DNA of 64,000 bases, from the NCBI GenBank assembly GCA_964408955.1, contig CAYPBK010000001.1, positions 1 to 64,000 on the forward strand, read 5' to 3'. Shown here piece by piece: positions 17,690 through 27,127 of this stretch. The notes beneath the pieces are model-generated. The model made no database searches, was not told the origin of the DNA, and was given only the letters and a program-made list of their open reading frames with translations. Origin of the DNA: JAAYKT01 sp964408955 (GTDB lineage: Bacteria; Bacillota; Clostridia; Lutisporales; Lutisporaceae). The position numbers and the translations under genes were made by a program. Numbering within the stretch: the stretch's first letter is position 1; the number at the start of each line of letters is the position of its first letter.

Positions 17690-19223
17690 ACTTTGCATAT
17701 TCAATTGCCCTTGTTTCCCTGATTACATTTATTTTAATTTGTCCGGGATATTCAAGTTCACTTTCAATCATTTTAACAATGTCTCTGGCAATATATACAA
17801 TATCCATATCGCCTACATCCTCTGGTTTTACCATAATTCTTATCTCTCTGCCCGCTTGAATTGCAAAGGATTTTTCTACGCCATCAAAAGAATTAGCAAT
17901 CTCTTCAAGCTTCTCCAGCCTTTTTATATAAGATTCCAACGTTTCTCTTCTGGCACCTGGTCTGGCCGCTGAGATTGCATCTGCTGCCTGTACCAATATA
18001 GCCTCAATCGTATTAGGTTCAACATCTCCGTGATGGGCAGATATAGCATGAATCACTTCAATTGATTCTTTATATTTTTTAGCTAAGTCCGCACCTATCT
18101 GCACATGAGGTCCCTCTACCTCGTGATCTACCGCTTTTCCAATATCGTGTAATAATCCCGCTCTTTTAGCCAGATTTACATCTGCTCCTAATTCGGCTGC
18201 CATAGCAGCAGCTAAGTAGGAAACTTCCACTGAATGATTTAAAACATTTTGTCCATAGCTAGTTCTAAACCTAAGTCTCCCCAACAGTTTTATTATTTCA
18301 GGATGTAATCCATGCACCCCTGTATCAAAAGTAGCTTGTTCGCCTTGTTCCCTTATATAATTATCAACTTCTTTTTTTGATTTTTCCACCATTTCTTCAA
18401 TTCTGGCGGGATGTATTCTTCCATCTATTATTAGTTTTTCTAAGGATATACGAGCTACTTCTCTTCTAATCGGGTCAAAACCTGATAAAATAACGGCTTC
18501 TGGTGTATCGTCTATAATAAGGTCTACTCCTGTAAGAGTTTCTAAAGTTCTTATATTTCTTCCCTCTCTACCTATGATTCTCCCTTTCATTTCATCATTA
18601 GGCAAAGTGACAACTGATACAGTTGTTTCTGCTACATGATCAGCAGAACATTTTTGAATAGCATATGCAATAATGTCTTTTGCTTTTCTTTCGCCTTCTT
18701 CTTTTGCTTTTGTTTCAATGTCTTTTATCATTATCGCTGCTTCATGTTTAATCTGTTTTTCAATATCGTTTAGCAACAATTGTCTGGCTTCCTCCGAGGA
18801 CAGATTTGAAATACGCTCAAGCTCTCTTAATTGCTTATTATATAAATCCTTCGCGTCATCATAGGATTTTTGTACTTCTTTTTGCTTTTTGACTATAGCT
18901 TCTTCTCTTTGCTCTACTGCTTCGATTTTTTTATCGAATAATTCTTCTCTTTGAAGAAGACGCCTCTCAATTCTTTGTATTTCACTTCTTCTGTCTCTGA
19001 CCTCTTTATCTAAGTCGGACCTTGATCTGTGTATTTCCTCTTTTGCCTCGAATAAAAGTTCTTTTTTGTTAGTTTCAGCTTCTTTTTTAGCATCATCTAT
19101 AATTCTTTTCGCTGCTTCATCAGCGTTTTTTATCTTTGCTTCAGCAATAAACCTTCTTACCAAATAACCTATTACAAAGCTTAGAAAGCCAATTGCAACA
19201 TATATGATTTCTTTTCTTATAAT
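17688..19223 (-). CDS. rny: RNase Y, membrane-anchored endoribonuclease, with apparent non-canonical start
   Basis: Initiates mRNA decay in Firmicutes. Seen: a coiled-coil rich in Glu/Lys/Arg, a KH domain (GRIIGREGRNIRTLETLTGV) and an HD domain with LLHDIGKAVDHE. Bacillus RNase Y has about 520 residues and an N-terminal membrane helix. Here the helix (IIYVAIGFLSFVIGYLV) is encoded in frame, but between the TAA at 19250-19248 and that region there is no ATG, GTG or TTG. GGAGG (19235-19231) sits 7 bases before ATT 19223 and 10 before ATA 19220. From ATT the protein is 511 residues. The first ordinary start, TTG 19163, would delete the anchor. Confidence 0.8.
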   Translation of the reverse strand: MIRKEIIYVAIGFLSFVIGYLVRRFIAEAKIKNADEAAKRIIDDAKKEAETNKKELLFEAKEEIHRSRSDLDKEVRDRRSEIQRIERRLLQREELFDKKIEAVEQREEAIVKKQKEVQKSYDDAKDLYNKQLRELERISNLSSEEARQLLLNDIEKQIKHEAAIMIKDIETKAKEEGERKAKDIIAYAIQKCSADHVAETTVSVVTLPNDEMKGRIIGREGRNIRTLETLTGVDLIIDDTPEAVILSGFDPIRREVARISLEKLIIDGRIHPARIEEMVEKSKKEVDNYIREQGEQATFDTGVHGLHPEIIKLLGRLRFRTSYGQNVLNHSVEVSYLAAAMAAELGADVNLAKRAGLLHDIGKAVDHEVEGPHVQIGADLAKKYKESIEVIHAISAHHGDVEPNTIEAILVQAADAISAARPGARRETLESYIKRLEKLEEIANSFDGVEKSFAIQAGREIRIMVKPEDVGDMDIVYIARDIVKMIESELEYPGQIKINVIRETRAIEYAK

Positions 19224-19351
19224 ATATTCACCTCCTAAATCCTTTATTTACATACAATAAATAGACTCTATATTTAAAACACTTTTTTCTGATACACCAT
19301 ATTAAAATAATTTTATATCTTTTAGTTTTTTTTGTCAAGCTAGGTATCCAC

Positions 19352-19978
19352 TTATTCCCATTCGCTGCTTTCCAAAATGTCCTTTAATACTTTACAGCAT
19401 ATATTTTCACTGTACCCTTTTCTTTTTAAAAACAAATATATTTTATTTTTAATTGTTTTATTATCACCTTTTATTTTTCTTACTTGTTTTTCGGCAGCTA
19501 ACAATGCTGTTTTATAATCATCAAATTCAATTTGTGAAAAACACTTTTCCAGTAAGTTCGAATCTATACCTTTGGACCTCAGCTTATATAATAAAGCCTT
19601 TTTACTTAATCCGGGAACTTCTTTTTTATCGTTAATCATGTTTTTTATATATTTCTCGTCATCAATATAGCCTATATCCTCTAGTTTCTCTATTACTTTT
19701 ATAGCCAAATCCTTGTTATATCCTTTTTGATTCAGCTTACTAATTATCTCTTCTGTTACCCTATCCTTAATAGCTAACAATCTGATGGAATAATCATAAG
19801 CTTTTTTGTAATTAATATCATTTTCCAGAACATATAACCACTTTTCATCAACAATTTTATCTTTTTTTATATCATGCTTCATAATAAGGCTATAATCCAT
19901 TGTAAAATTCAATGTATTATCAATAAAAACTTCATACTGAGTTCTGTTTTTTTTCGGCTTTACACTGGTTATTCTCAA
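19352..19978 (-). CDS. recX: Regulatory protein RecX
   Basis: Modulates RecA filament growth. 208 residues from TTG 19978, preceded by GGAGGAG with 6-base spacing; in-frame starts further upstream (to 20029) lie in the intergenic hairpin and are unlikely. Three-helix RecX repeats are visible around RLLAIKDRVTEEIISKLNQKGY, DDEKYIKNM and KALLYKLRSKGI. It follows recA directly with a hairpin between them. Confidence 0.9.
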   Translation of the reverse strand: MRITSVKPKKNRTQYEVFIDNTLNFTMDYSLIMKHDIKKDKIVDEKWLYVLENDINYKKAYDYSIRLLAIKDRVTEEIISKLNQKGYNKDLAIKVIEKLEDIGYIDDEKYIKNMINDKKEVPGLSKKALLYKLRSKGIDSNLLEKCFSQIEFDDYKTALLAAEKQVRKIKGDNKTIKNKIYLFLKRKGYSENICCKVLKDILESSEWE

Positions 19979-20000
19979 GCTAAACTCCTCCAAATAATAT

Positions 20001-20041
20001 AAATGGCGCATACGGGTTAAATACCACACTATGCGCCATTT
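20001..20041 (-). terminator. Hairpin between recA and recX
   Basis: AAATGGCGCATA (20001-20012) and TATGCGCCATTT (20030-20041) are perfectly complementary over 12 bases around a 17-base loop. The tail (ATTTATATTATTT in the transcript) is T-rich but not a pure U-run, so partial termination is likely. In Escherichia coli a similar recA-recX hairpin keeps RecX far below RecA. Confidence 0.7.
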
Positions 20042-20055
20042 TATATTAAATAAAT

Positions 20056-21090
20056 TTACTCATCAGACAGTATTTCGTCCTCATTTGTACTTTCCTTCCT
20101 AATTGCACCTAAATTGCATATTTCCCTGACTTTTGTCTCTATCTCTTTTGCAATTGAAGGGTTTTCTTTTAAAAACACTCTTGCATTCTCACGACCTTGT
20201 CCTAGCCTTGCATCGCCATATGAATACCAAGCACCGCTTTTTAGAATAATATCATTATTTACTGCTGTATCCAAAATGCTTCCTTCTTTTGAAATACCCT
20301 CTCCATAAATAATATCAAATTCTGCTTGTTTAAAAGGTGGTGCCACTTTATTTTTAACAACTTTAACTCTGGTTCTGTTTCCAACTATGTCATTACCTTG
20401 CTTAATACTATCAATTCTTCTAACATCCAATCTGACAGAAGCATAAAATTTCAAAGCTTTACCGCCCGGTGTTACCTCCGGATTACCAAACATTATTCCT
20501 ACCTTTTCTCTAAGCTGATTGATAAATATTGCAGTAGTTTTAGATTTACTAATAGCTCCAGCTAACTTCCTCAAAGCTTGTGACATTAAGCGTGCTTGGA
20601 GTCCAACGTGGGAATCTCCCATCTCGCCGTCAATTTCTGCTTTTGGGACCAAAGCTGCAACAGAGTCTACAACTATTATATCTATTGCACCGCTCCTTAC
20701 TAAAGTTTCACATATCTCAAGTGCCTGTTCTCCGGTATCAGGCTGAGATACAATTAAATTGTCTATATCAACACCAATATTCTTGGCATAAATCGGATCC
20801 AAAGCATGTTCTGCATCTATAAAAGCAGCCTCCCCGCCATTTTTTTGGGCTTCTGCTATCATATGTAAGGCTACAGTAGTTTTACCCGATGATTCAGGAC
20901 CAAAAATTTCGACTACTCGCCCTCTTGGAACACCTCCTATTCCTAAAGCGATATCCAAATCCAATGAGCCTGTAGATATAAAATCTACATTCAGCTTTAC
21001 ATTTTCTCCTAATTTCATTATAGAGCCTTTACCAAACTGCCTTTCAACTTGACCGATGGCTAGCTCCAACGCCTTTTTCTTATCATTCAT
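20056..21090 (-). CDS. recA: Recombinase RecA
   Basis: ATP-dependent strand-exchange protein and co-protease for LexA. 344 residues. Walker A GPESSGKT is at 64-71; INQLREKVGIMFGNPE covers loop L1/L2 flanks, and FIDAEHALDP is the conserved Walker-adjacent motif. The acidic tail (ESTNEDEILSDE) is present. AAGGAGG lies upstream. The promoter is consensus and carries a LexA box. Confidence 0.98.
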   Translation of the reverse strand: MNDKKKALELAIGQVERQFGKGSIMKLGENVKLNVDFISTGSLDLDIALGIGGVPRGRVVEIFGPESSGKTTVALHMIAEAQKNGGEAAFIDAEHALDPIYAKNIGVDIDNLIVSQPDTGEQALEICETLVRSGAIDIIVVDSVAALVPKAEIDGEMGDSHVGLQARLMSQALRKLAGAISKSKTTAIFINQLREKVGIMFGNPEVTPGGKALKFYASVRLDVRRIDSIKQGNDIVGNRTRVKVVKNKVAPPFKQAEFDIIYGEGISKEGSILDTAVNNDIILKSGAWYSYGDARLGQGRENARVFLKENPSIAKEIETKVREICNLGAIRKESTNEDEILSDE

Positions 21091-21110
21091 ATAATAATAC
21101 CTCCTTCATC

Positions 21111-21162
21111 CGAACGTTTGTTCCCTTTGTTTAATTATATATTATTATGGCATTACTGTCAA
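21111..21162 (-). promoter_or_regulatory. recA promoter with LexA box
   Basis: On the minus strand TTGACA (21162-21157), 17 bases, TATAAT (21139-21134). Downstream, CGAACGTTTGTTCC (21111-21124) matches GAAC-N4-GTTC exactly and covers the expected first transcribed bases, so LexA would repress recA. Confidence 0.85.
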
Positions 21163-21175
21163 ATAAATCATCTTA

Positions 21176-22423
21176 TTATCTTTTTCCTTCTAATTCAATT
21201 AGAAACCTTCTGAGAATATCCAGAGCTTTTGTGGTTGCTCTTAGCCTGATTTGATTTCTGTTCCCATTAAATATGCATTTATTAATAATTACTTCCTCTC
21301 CAAAAGCTAAACCTATATAACATAAACCCACAGGCTTTTCCTTGCTTCCCCCATCAGGTCCTGCTACTCCGGTAATAGATAATCCTATATCAGATCCGGA
21401 TTTTTTCATAATATTATATGCCATCTCATGTGCAGTCTCCTCGCTGACTGCGCCGTAAGTATTTAAAGTTTCTTCTTTAACGCCCAGTATATTAATTTTA
21501 GATTCATTGCTATAGCATATTATGCCGTTTAAATAGCTTTTAGAAGCATTTGGCACATCAATGATTTTGCTTGATACTAACCCGCCTGTGCAGGATTCTG
21601 CTATAGCAATTGTTTTTTGACTGTTTTGCAATAAAGTATTTATACATTGCTCAAATGTATCATTATCGTATCCGAATATTGAATCTCCCAGCAATTCCTT
21701 AATGCTTTTAATTACATTATCAATTTTATTATCTGCATCCTGAATGTTATCAGATTTAGCAGTAACCCGGATATGAACTTCACCGGATTTAGCGTATAAA
21801 GCTATTGTAGGATTTTTTTGCTTATCTATTATCTCTTGCAATCTTTCCTGGAGTAAGGATTCACCTATACCTACTACTTTTAGTGTTTTTGATTTTATAA
21901 TGCTATCTGATTTTTCCCTTAAATAAGGTATTATTATATTATCAAACATAGGTATCATTTCATTAGGAGGTCCGGGCAAAAGTATGTAGGCTTTCCCATT
22001 ATCCTCATAAATCACACCGGGAGCACTTCCATTATCATTTATTATAGCTTTGCCACCTTGAGGTATATATGCTTGCCTAATATTTATTTCAGGCATTTTA
22101 TTCCCAAATTTATTAAAGTATTCCTCTAATCTTTTTAATAGATTCTCCTGTAGTATCAGTTCAACATTCAATGCTTTGCATAAGCCTTCTTTTGTAATGT
22201 CGTCATCTGTAGGGCCTAATCCGCCAGTGGTAATAATGATATCGGCTCTTTTCCCGGATTGATTTATTTGTTTGACCAACCTTTCCATATTGTCTCCAAC
22301 TACGCTATGATAATAAACATCTAATCCTAAGGAAGACAGCTGCCGGGATAAAAACTGCGCATTCGTATTAACAATATCACCTAATAATAGTTCTGTTCCA
22401 ACTGAGATTATTTCACAAATCAT
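21176..22423 (-). CDS. cinA: Competence/damage-inducible protein CinA
   Basis: 415 residues in two domains: an N-terminal MoaB-like COG1058 domain (TELLLGDIVNTNAQFLSRQL; GGLGPTDDDIT; LLPGPPNEM) and a C-terminal nicotinamide-nucleotide amidase domain (AESCTGGLVSSKI; GVAGPDGG). The amidase recycles NMN to nicotinate mononucleotide; the first domain is linked to ADP-ribose hydrolysis. The cinA-recA order is conserved in many Gram-positives. GGAGG lies before the ATG. It is upstream of the recA promoter, so it need not be SOS-controlled. Confidence 0.95.
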   Translation of the reverse strand: MICEIISVGTELLLGDIVNTNAQFLSRQLSSLGLDVYYHSVVGDNMERLVKQINQSGKRADIIITTGGLGPTDDDITKEGLCKALNVELILQENLLKRLEEYFNKFGNKMPEINIRQAYIPQGGKAIINDNGSAPGVIYEDNGKAYILLPGPPNEMIPMFDNIIIPYLREKSDSIIKSKTLKVVGIGESLLQERLQEIIDKQKNPTIALYAKSGEVHIRVTAKSDNIQDADNKIDNVIKSIKELLGDSIFGYDNDTFEQCINTLLQNSQKTIAIAESCTGGLVSSKIIDVPNASKSYLNGIICYSNESKINILGVKEETLNTYGAVSEETAHEMAYNIMKKSGSDIGLSITGVAGPDGGSKEKPVGLCYIGLAFGEEVIINKCIFNGNRNQIRLRATTKALDILRRFLIELEGKR

Positions 22424-22466
22424 AATAAAGCCTCCATTTATTTTGTAATCATTTTGTTAAGCTTAG

Positions 22467-23003
22467 TCAATTAACAAAAATTTGACGGTTCTTTAAAAAG
22501 TAATCCATACCTGAGGCAATTGTAATAAACAATGTTATATAGACTAATATTCTATCCATAGGTATACCTATCAAACTAAATGGATAGTTATTTATTAGAA
22601 TAACAATTATTAATATTATTTGTATAACTGTTTTTAATTTGCCTAAATTACTTGCAGCAATTACTATATTGTTGCTTGCTGCTATTGCCCTTAGCCCGGT
22701 TACGGCAAATTCACGCGCCAATATGATAAATACAATCCATGCTTCTATTTTACCAAGTTCTATAAACATAAGCAAAGCTGCCGATACTAAAAGCTTATCT
22801 GCTAAAGGATCTAAAAATCTGCCCATATCCGTAATTAAATTATACTTCCGTGCAATATAGCCGTCTAATTTATCAGTCAAAGAAGCAATAAGGAATATAA
22901 TTAAAGATAATTCCATATTATAGGGCACCTTTGCCATCAAAAAAATGATTAAAACCGGTATTAGAAGTATTCTTAAAAGAGTGATTTTGTTCGCTAAATT
23001 CAT
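22467..23003 (-). CDS. pgsA: CDP-diacylglycerol-glycerol-3-phosphate 3-phosphatidyltransferase PgsA
   Basis: Makes phosphatidylglycerophosphate, the committed step to phosphatidylglycerol and cardiolipin. 178 residues, mostly membrane helices. The CDP-alcohol phosphotransferase motif is DGYIARKYNLITDMGRFLDP with its three Asp (fourth follows in LAD). The start MNLANKITLLR (23003) is typical and has GGAGAAG upstream; ten extra residues from an upstream in-frame ATG (23033) are unlikely. Confidence 0.95.
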   Translation of the reverse strand: MNLANKITLLRILLIPVLIIFLMAKVPYNMELSLIIFLIASLTDKLDGYIARKYNLITDMGRFLDPLADKLLVSAALLMFIELGKIEAWIVFIILAREFAVTGLRAIAASNNIVIAASNLGKLKTVIQIILIIVILINNYPFSLIGIPMDRILVYITLFITIASGMDYFLKNRQIFVN

Positions 23004-23123
23004 AAGCTTCTCCTCTATTATTGTTAATAGCAATTAATTCCCCGGGAAATATAATCAGCCCAAATACAGTCAAATTATTAAGTTAGCCTATTCTTTTTCC
23101 ATATTGCTTCAATTTAATCAATA

Positions 23124-25316
23124 TTACGACATTTCTTGCCATTGTTCTTTGCTAATTAATACTTTTCTTGGCTTGCTACCTTCAAAACCACCTATAATTC
23201 TTCGCTCTTCCATTTGATCAATAATCCTTGCGGCACGATTATAGCCTATTCTCAGACGTCTTTGAAGCATGAGTATTGATGCCTGTCCAACTTCAACTAC
23301 AATACTTATAGCATCTTCCAACAATTCATCTGCATCATTTTCTTCAAGAAATATATCTTCTGCATCATTTATTATTCCTTCCACATAGCTGGCTGGTATC
23401 TGTTGTTTTATAAAGCCTACCAATGTTTCTATTTCTTTTTGGGAAATAAAAGACCCTTGTACCCTTATTGGTTTTGATTCTCCAACAGGATAGTATAACA
23501 TATCTCCTTTACCCAAAAGCTTTTCTGCACCGCCGATATCTAATATAGTTCTTGAATCAGTTTGAGACGATACTGCGAAGGATATTCTTGAAGGTATATT
23601 TGCTTTTATTAAACCTGTTATGACATCTACTGAAGGTCTTTGTGTAGCAACAACCAAATGCAATCCGGCGGCTCTGGCCATTTGTGCCAATCGACATATC
23701 GAATCCTCAACCTCGCTAGGTGCAACCATCATCAAATCTGCTAACTCATCTATGATTATAACTATTTGAGGCAATTTTTCTTTATCATCCAGAGCAACAT
23801 TATTATATCCAATTATATCTCTTACATTTCTCCCGGCAAACATTTTATATCTTTCAGTCATCTCTTGAACTGCCCAGTTTAAAGCACCGGCTGCTTTTTT
23901 AGGGTCTGTTACTACAGGAACAAGCAAATGAGGAATACCATCATAAACACTTAATTCTACCACTTTAGGATCTATTAATAACATTTTGACTTCATCAGGC
24001 TTAGCTCCAAAAAGTATACTTGATATTAAAGTATTTATGCAGACACTTTTTCCAGATCCCGTAGAACCGGCAATAAGCAAGTGGGGCATCTTACCAATAT
24101 CTGCAATTATATTCAAACCGGCAACATCTCTGCCTAATGCAAAGGATATCTTTGATTTATTATTTTTAAATTCATCAGATTCTAACACTTCCCTTAAATA
24201 TACATTAGTGATTTCTTTATTTGGAACTTCTATTCCTACGGCAGCTTTACCGGGTATAGGCGCCTCAATTCTAACCCCCTGAGAAGCCAGGCTTAAAGCT
24301 ATGTCGTCAGCTAGATTTACAATTTTACTGACTTTAACTCCGGGGCTTAATTGTAATTCGTATCTTGTTATTGAAGGGCCAACACTAACCTGTGTTACAT
24401 TAGCATTTACATTGAAATTCTTTAGTGTTTCATCAAGAATTTTGATATTATGCATTATCTCTTTTTTAGCATTGATATTCTTGTTCTCTTGAGGAAAATA
24501 TAAAATATTAGTGTTTGGTAACATATAATCAGGTAAAAGCTTATTCTGCGGTTTAATTTCATTTACTTCTTTATTGATATTCTCAACCTTTTCCATGTCT
24601 TTATTTTTTCTTTTCGCAGTTTGTAAATTATCTCCAAATTCCCTTGTAAAATTTATTATTTTAACATTATTTTTATTAGTACTAACCTCATCCTTGTGGT
24701 CCTGAATGCTATCACTTTCATCACCCAAGCTCTTTTTAATGGGCTTCACCTTTAGTTTCCCGAATAGCTTAATAAAAGAAACAAATGGCTGCTGCAAGGA
24801 TTTAATAAAGAACTCCATACTTACACCTGTAAACAAAACTATTGATGTAACAAACAATCCTAATATAACTGCTATTATTCCGCCTTTGCCCGTATATTTA
24901 ATTAATACATAACCAAAAACCGCACCTAATGCCCCTCCTCCGATTTTCAGTTTTCCAAATTCAAAGGCAGCAATGATACTATCTATATATCCTAAATCGC
25001 TGTTATTTATAACCTTTTCATTTAATAAATATAATAGGATTAATATATCAAAAAAAATAATGCATATGGAAGAAAACTTTGTATTGAATCTCATGTTGTC
25101 CTTTAAGAAGAATATACCTACACCAACTATCATAGTGATAATCGGGAAAAAGTAAGAGCCTAAACCTAAAAGACCCATTATGCTGTTTCTTATATATTTA
25201 CCTACAATTCCTGAATCCCCGCCGATAAGGCATATAATAAGATATAAACTTATAATAACTAATGTTATGCCGCATATATCATATTTTAACCTTTGCTCCT
25301 TCTTAGGTTTAGCCAT
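23124..25316 (-). CDS. ftsK: DNA translocase FtsK/SpoIIIE
   Basis: Pumps chromosomal DNA through the division or sporulation septum. 730 residues: four to five N-terminal membrane helices (to about residue 170), a charged linker (about 190-280), then the motor with Walker A GSTGSGKS near residue 413 and Walker B VIIIDELADLM, and a C-terminal gamma winged-helix domain (RRLRIGYNRAARIIDQMEERRIIG) that reads polar DNA signals. Size is near Bacillus SpoIIIE (787). Whether it serves division, sporulation or both cannot be told. Confidence 0.95.
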   Translation of the reverse strand: MAKPKKEQRLKYDICGITLVIISLYLIICLIGGDSGIVGKYIRNSIMGLLGLGSYFFPIITMIVGVGIFFLKDNMRFNTKFSSICIIFFDILILLYLLNEKVINNSDLGYIDSIIAAFEFGKLKIGGGALGAVFGYVLIKYTGKGGIIAVILGLFVTSIVLFTGVSMEFFIKSLQQPFVSFIKLFGKLKVKPIKKSLGDESDSIQDHKDEVSTNKNNVKIINFTREFGDNLQTAKRKNKDMEKVENINKEVNEIKPQNKLLPDYMLPNTNILYFPQENKNINAKKEIMHNIKILDETLKNFNVNANVTQVSVGPSITRYELQLSPGVKVSKIVNLADDIALSLASQGVRIEAPIPGKAAVGIEVPNKEITNVYLREVLESDEFKNNKSKISFALGRDVAGLNIIADIGKMPHLLIAGSTGSGKSVCINTLISSILFGAKPDEVKMLLIDPKVVELSVYDGIPHLLVPVVTDPKKAAGALNWAVQEMTERYKMFAGRNVRDIIGYNNVALDDKEKLPQIVIIIDELADLMMVAPSEVEDSICRLAQMARAAGLHLVVATQRPSVDVITGLIKANIPSRISFAVSSQTDSRTILDIGGAEKLLGKGDMLYYPVGESKPIRVQGSFISQKEIETLVGFIKQQIPASYVEGIINDAEDIFLEENDADELLEDAISIVVEVGQASILMLQRRLRIGYNRAARIIDQMEERRIIGGFEGSKPRKVLISKEQWQEMS

Positions 25317-25400
25317 CTAATATCACCCCAGATTACAATTCTACATAAGTATTTAAAATCCTTTAGTTTATCTTATCTATTGTTTGATAATATTAATATT

Positions 25401-26087
25401 CTAGCTTTCTTTTATTAAATCCTTTAACTTTTTCATTGCATCCTTCAAGCCGCCAATTTCATCTATTAGACCATAATTCACAGCTTCTTTTCCCACCAAA
25501 ACTGTACCCACATCATTTGCCATTTCACTTGTTGTAAACATAAGTTTTTTTAATACACTTTTTTTTATTCTACTATGAGATATTACGAAATTAATTATCC
25601 TTTCCTGCATTTTATTAAAATAATCGTAAGTTTGAGGTACTCCGATTATTAAACCATTCATTCTAATAGGATGAATGGTCATGGTTGCAGTAGGTACAAT
25701 AAAGGAGAAATCTGTAGATACGGCTAAAGGGACACCTATGCTATGCCCTCCGCCTAAGACTATAGACACTGCTGGCTTGTGCATCGTGCTTATAAGCTCA
25801 GCTATTGCAAGCCCGGCTTCAACATCTCCGCCCATGGTATTTAAAATTAAAAGCAAGCCTTCAATTTCTTTGCTTTCCTCTACAGACACTATAAGAGGTA
25901 TAATATGCTCATATTTAGTAGTTTTGTTTTGTGGTGGCAAAATCAAATGTCCTTCAATTTGACCAATTATTGTCATTGTGAAAATATTGCTATCTAATAT
26001 CGGCATTTTTATGGTGCCTAACTCCTTGAGGCATTCATTATTATCTCCTATTTGATTATCTTCTTTTTTTACACCTTTATCTTTCAA
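25401..26087 (-). CDS. tepA: ClpP-like translocation-enhancing serine protease TepA
   Basis: 228 residues of the ClpP/crotonase fold. Conserved segments are GGDVEAGLAIAELI (near residue 85), the nucleophile Ser in LGGGHSIGVPLA, and TMTIHPIRMNG with the catalytic His. In Bacillus TepA (YmfB), encoded near spoIIIE as here, aids secretion and degrades small spore proteins. The start is TTG 26087 with AGGAG upstream. Confidence 0.88.
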   Translation of the reverse strand: MKDKGVKKEDNQIGDNNECLKELGTIKMPILDSNIFTMTIIGQIEGHLILPPQNKTTKYEHIIPLIVSVEESKEIEGLLLILNTMGGDVEAGLAIAELISTMHKPAVSIVLGGGHSIGVPLAVSTDFSFIVPTATMTIHPIRMNGLIIGVPQTYDYFNKMQERIINFVISHSRIKKSVLKKLMFTTSEMANDVGTVLVGKEAVNYGLIDEIGGLKDAMKKLKDLIKES

Positions 26088-26227
26088 AAAATCAGCTCCT
26101 AAAACCTTTGCTTAGAATATTTTTACCAACCTATAACTTACTATTCAAAGCAAAAACAGGCAATACTAAATAAAGGTGCTGCCTAAACCCATGTATAACT
26201 AAATCAATCTTGAATTAATTAAATACA

Positions 26228-26473
26228 CTAGAGTATATCGGCTAAATCAATAATAATCATATCACTGCCGATTTTTTTAATTTTCTTCCAGGGAATTTCG
26301 AGATATTTCTTTTCAACAAGAAGTGAAAAAACGCTTTTATTCTCTGGTATTATTAAAGATAAAATCTCTCCGGTTTCATTATCTACCAGCATATCACAAT
26401 CTCCTAAGTAACCAAGTCTTTCGCAATCCGGCAAGGTAACTATTTCTTTTCCGTATAGTTTGCTTAATCTCAT
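26228..26473 (-). CDS. ylmC: YlmC/YmxH family PRC-barrel sporulation protein
   Basis: 81 residues, one PRC-barrel-like domain: RLSKLYGKEIVTLPDCERLGY, CDMLVDNETGEI, then IPWKKIKKIGSDMIII. The family is widespread in spore formers; its molecular role is unknown. ATG 26473 follows GGGGTGG; a longer in-frame start at 26500 would place the ribosome site inside the gene. It lies between dut and tepA, as in related Clostridia. Confidence 0.85.
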   Translation of the reverse strand: MRLSKLYGKEIVTLPDCERLGYLGDCDMLVDNETGEILSLIIPENKSVFSLLVEKKYLEIPWKKIKKIGSDMIIIDLADIL

Positions 26474-26536
26474 TTTATTCCACCCCAACAGCATTTTCAC
26501 AATAAGTATATGAGCTTATTAAGATGAATATTACTT

Positions 26537-26992
26537 TTATCTGCCCGTTGAACCAAAGCCTCCGGAACCTCGCTTTGTTTCTTGCAATTCATCCGTTACT
26601 ATGAGATTAGCGATATAAATCGGCATAAAAACAATTTGTGCTATTCTATCTCCCGGCTTAAGAATATATTCGTCCTTACTGAGGTTTATCATAGGACATA
26701 TTATTTCACCCGTATAATCAGAATCTATTACTCCGACAGAGTTTACTAATGTAATACCATGTTTTGACGATAAACCGCTTCTGGGAAAAACAAATCCTGC
26801 TACCCTATTGTCATTTATATGAATGGATATTCCCGTTGGAACTTTTTTTATATCCCCCCATGCAAAGACTATATTTTCTTCTAAGGATGCATATAAATCT
26901 AATCCGGCTGAGCCGTCTGTTGCATAGGTAGGTATGATACCAAAGGAATAAGAATCTTTGGAAACAAGTTTTATTTTAATGTTTAAACTCAT
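26537..26992 (-). CDS. dut: Deoxyuridine 5'-triphosphate nucleotidohydrolase
   Basis: Cleaves dUTP to dUMP, keeping uracil out of DNA and feeding dTMP synthesis. 151 residues, normal for the trimeric type. All five motifs are visible: GSAGLDLYA, PRSGLSSKHG, VGVIDSDYTGEI, GDRIAQIVF and the P-loop-like RGSGGFGSTGR at the C-terminus. GGAGGTG lies 5 bases before the ATG. Confidence 0.96.
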   Translation of the reverse strand: MSLNIKIKLVSKDSYSFGIIPTYATDGSAGLDLYASLEENIVFAWGDIKKVPTGISIHINDNRVAGFVFPRSGLSSKHGITLVNSVGVIDSDYTGEIICPMINLSKDEYILKPGDRIAQIVFMPIYIANLIVTDELQETKRGSGGFGSTGR

Positions 26993-27127
26993 TTAAGCAC
27001 CTCCACAGATTATCTATCTAGGTTTATATCACTGCTTGGACATATCTCAAAATTGATTTTATAATTATCGCTATTGCAATATTTTAAGCTTATTGATCTC
27101 TATGCTTTTTTCCGCTTCACTTTATAA

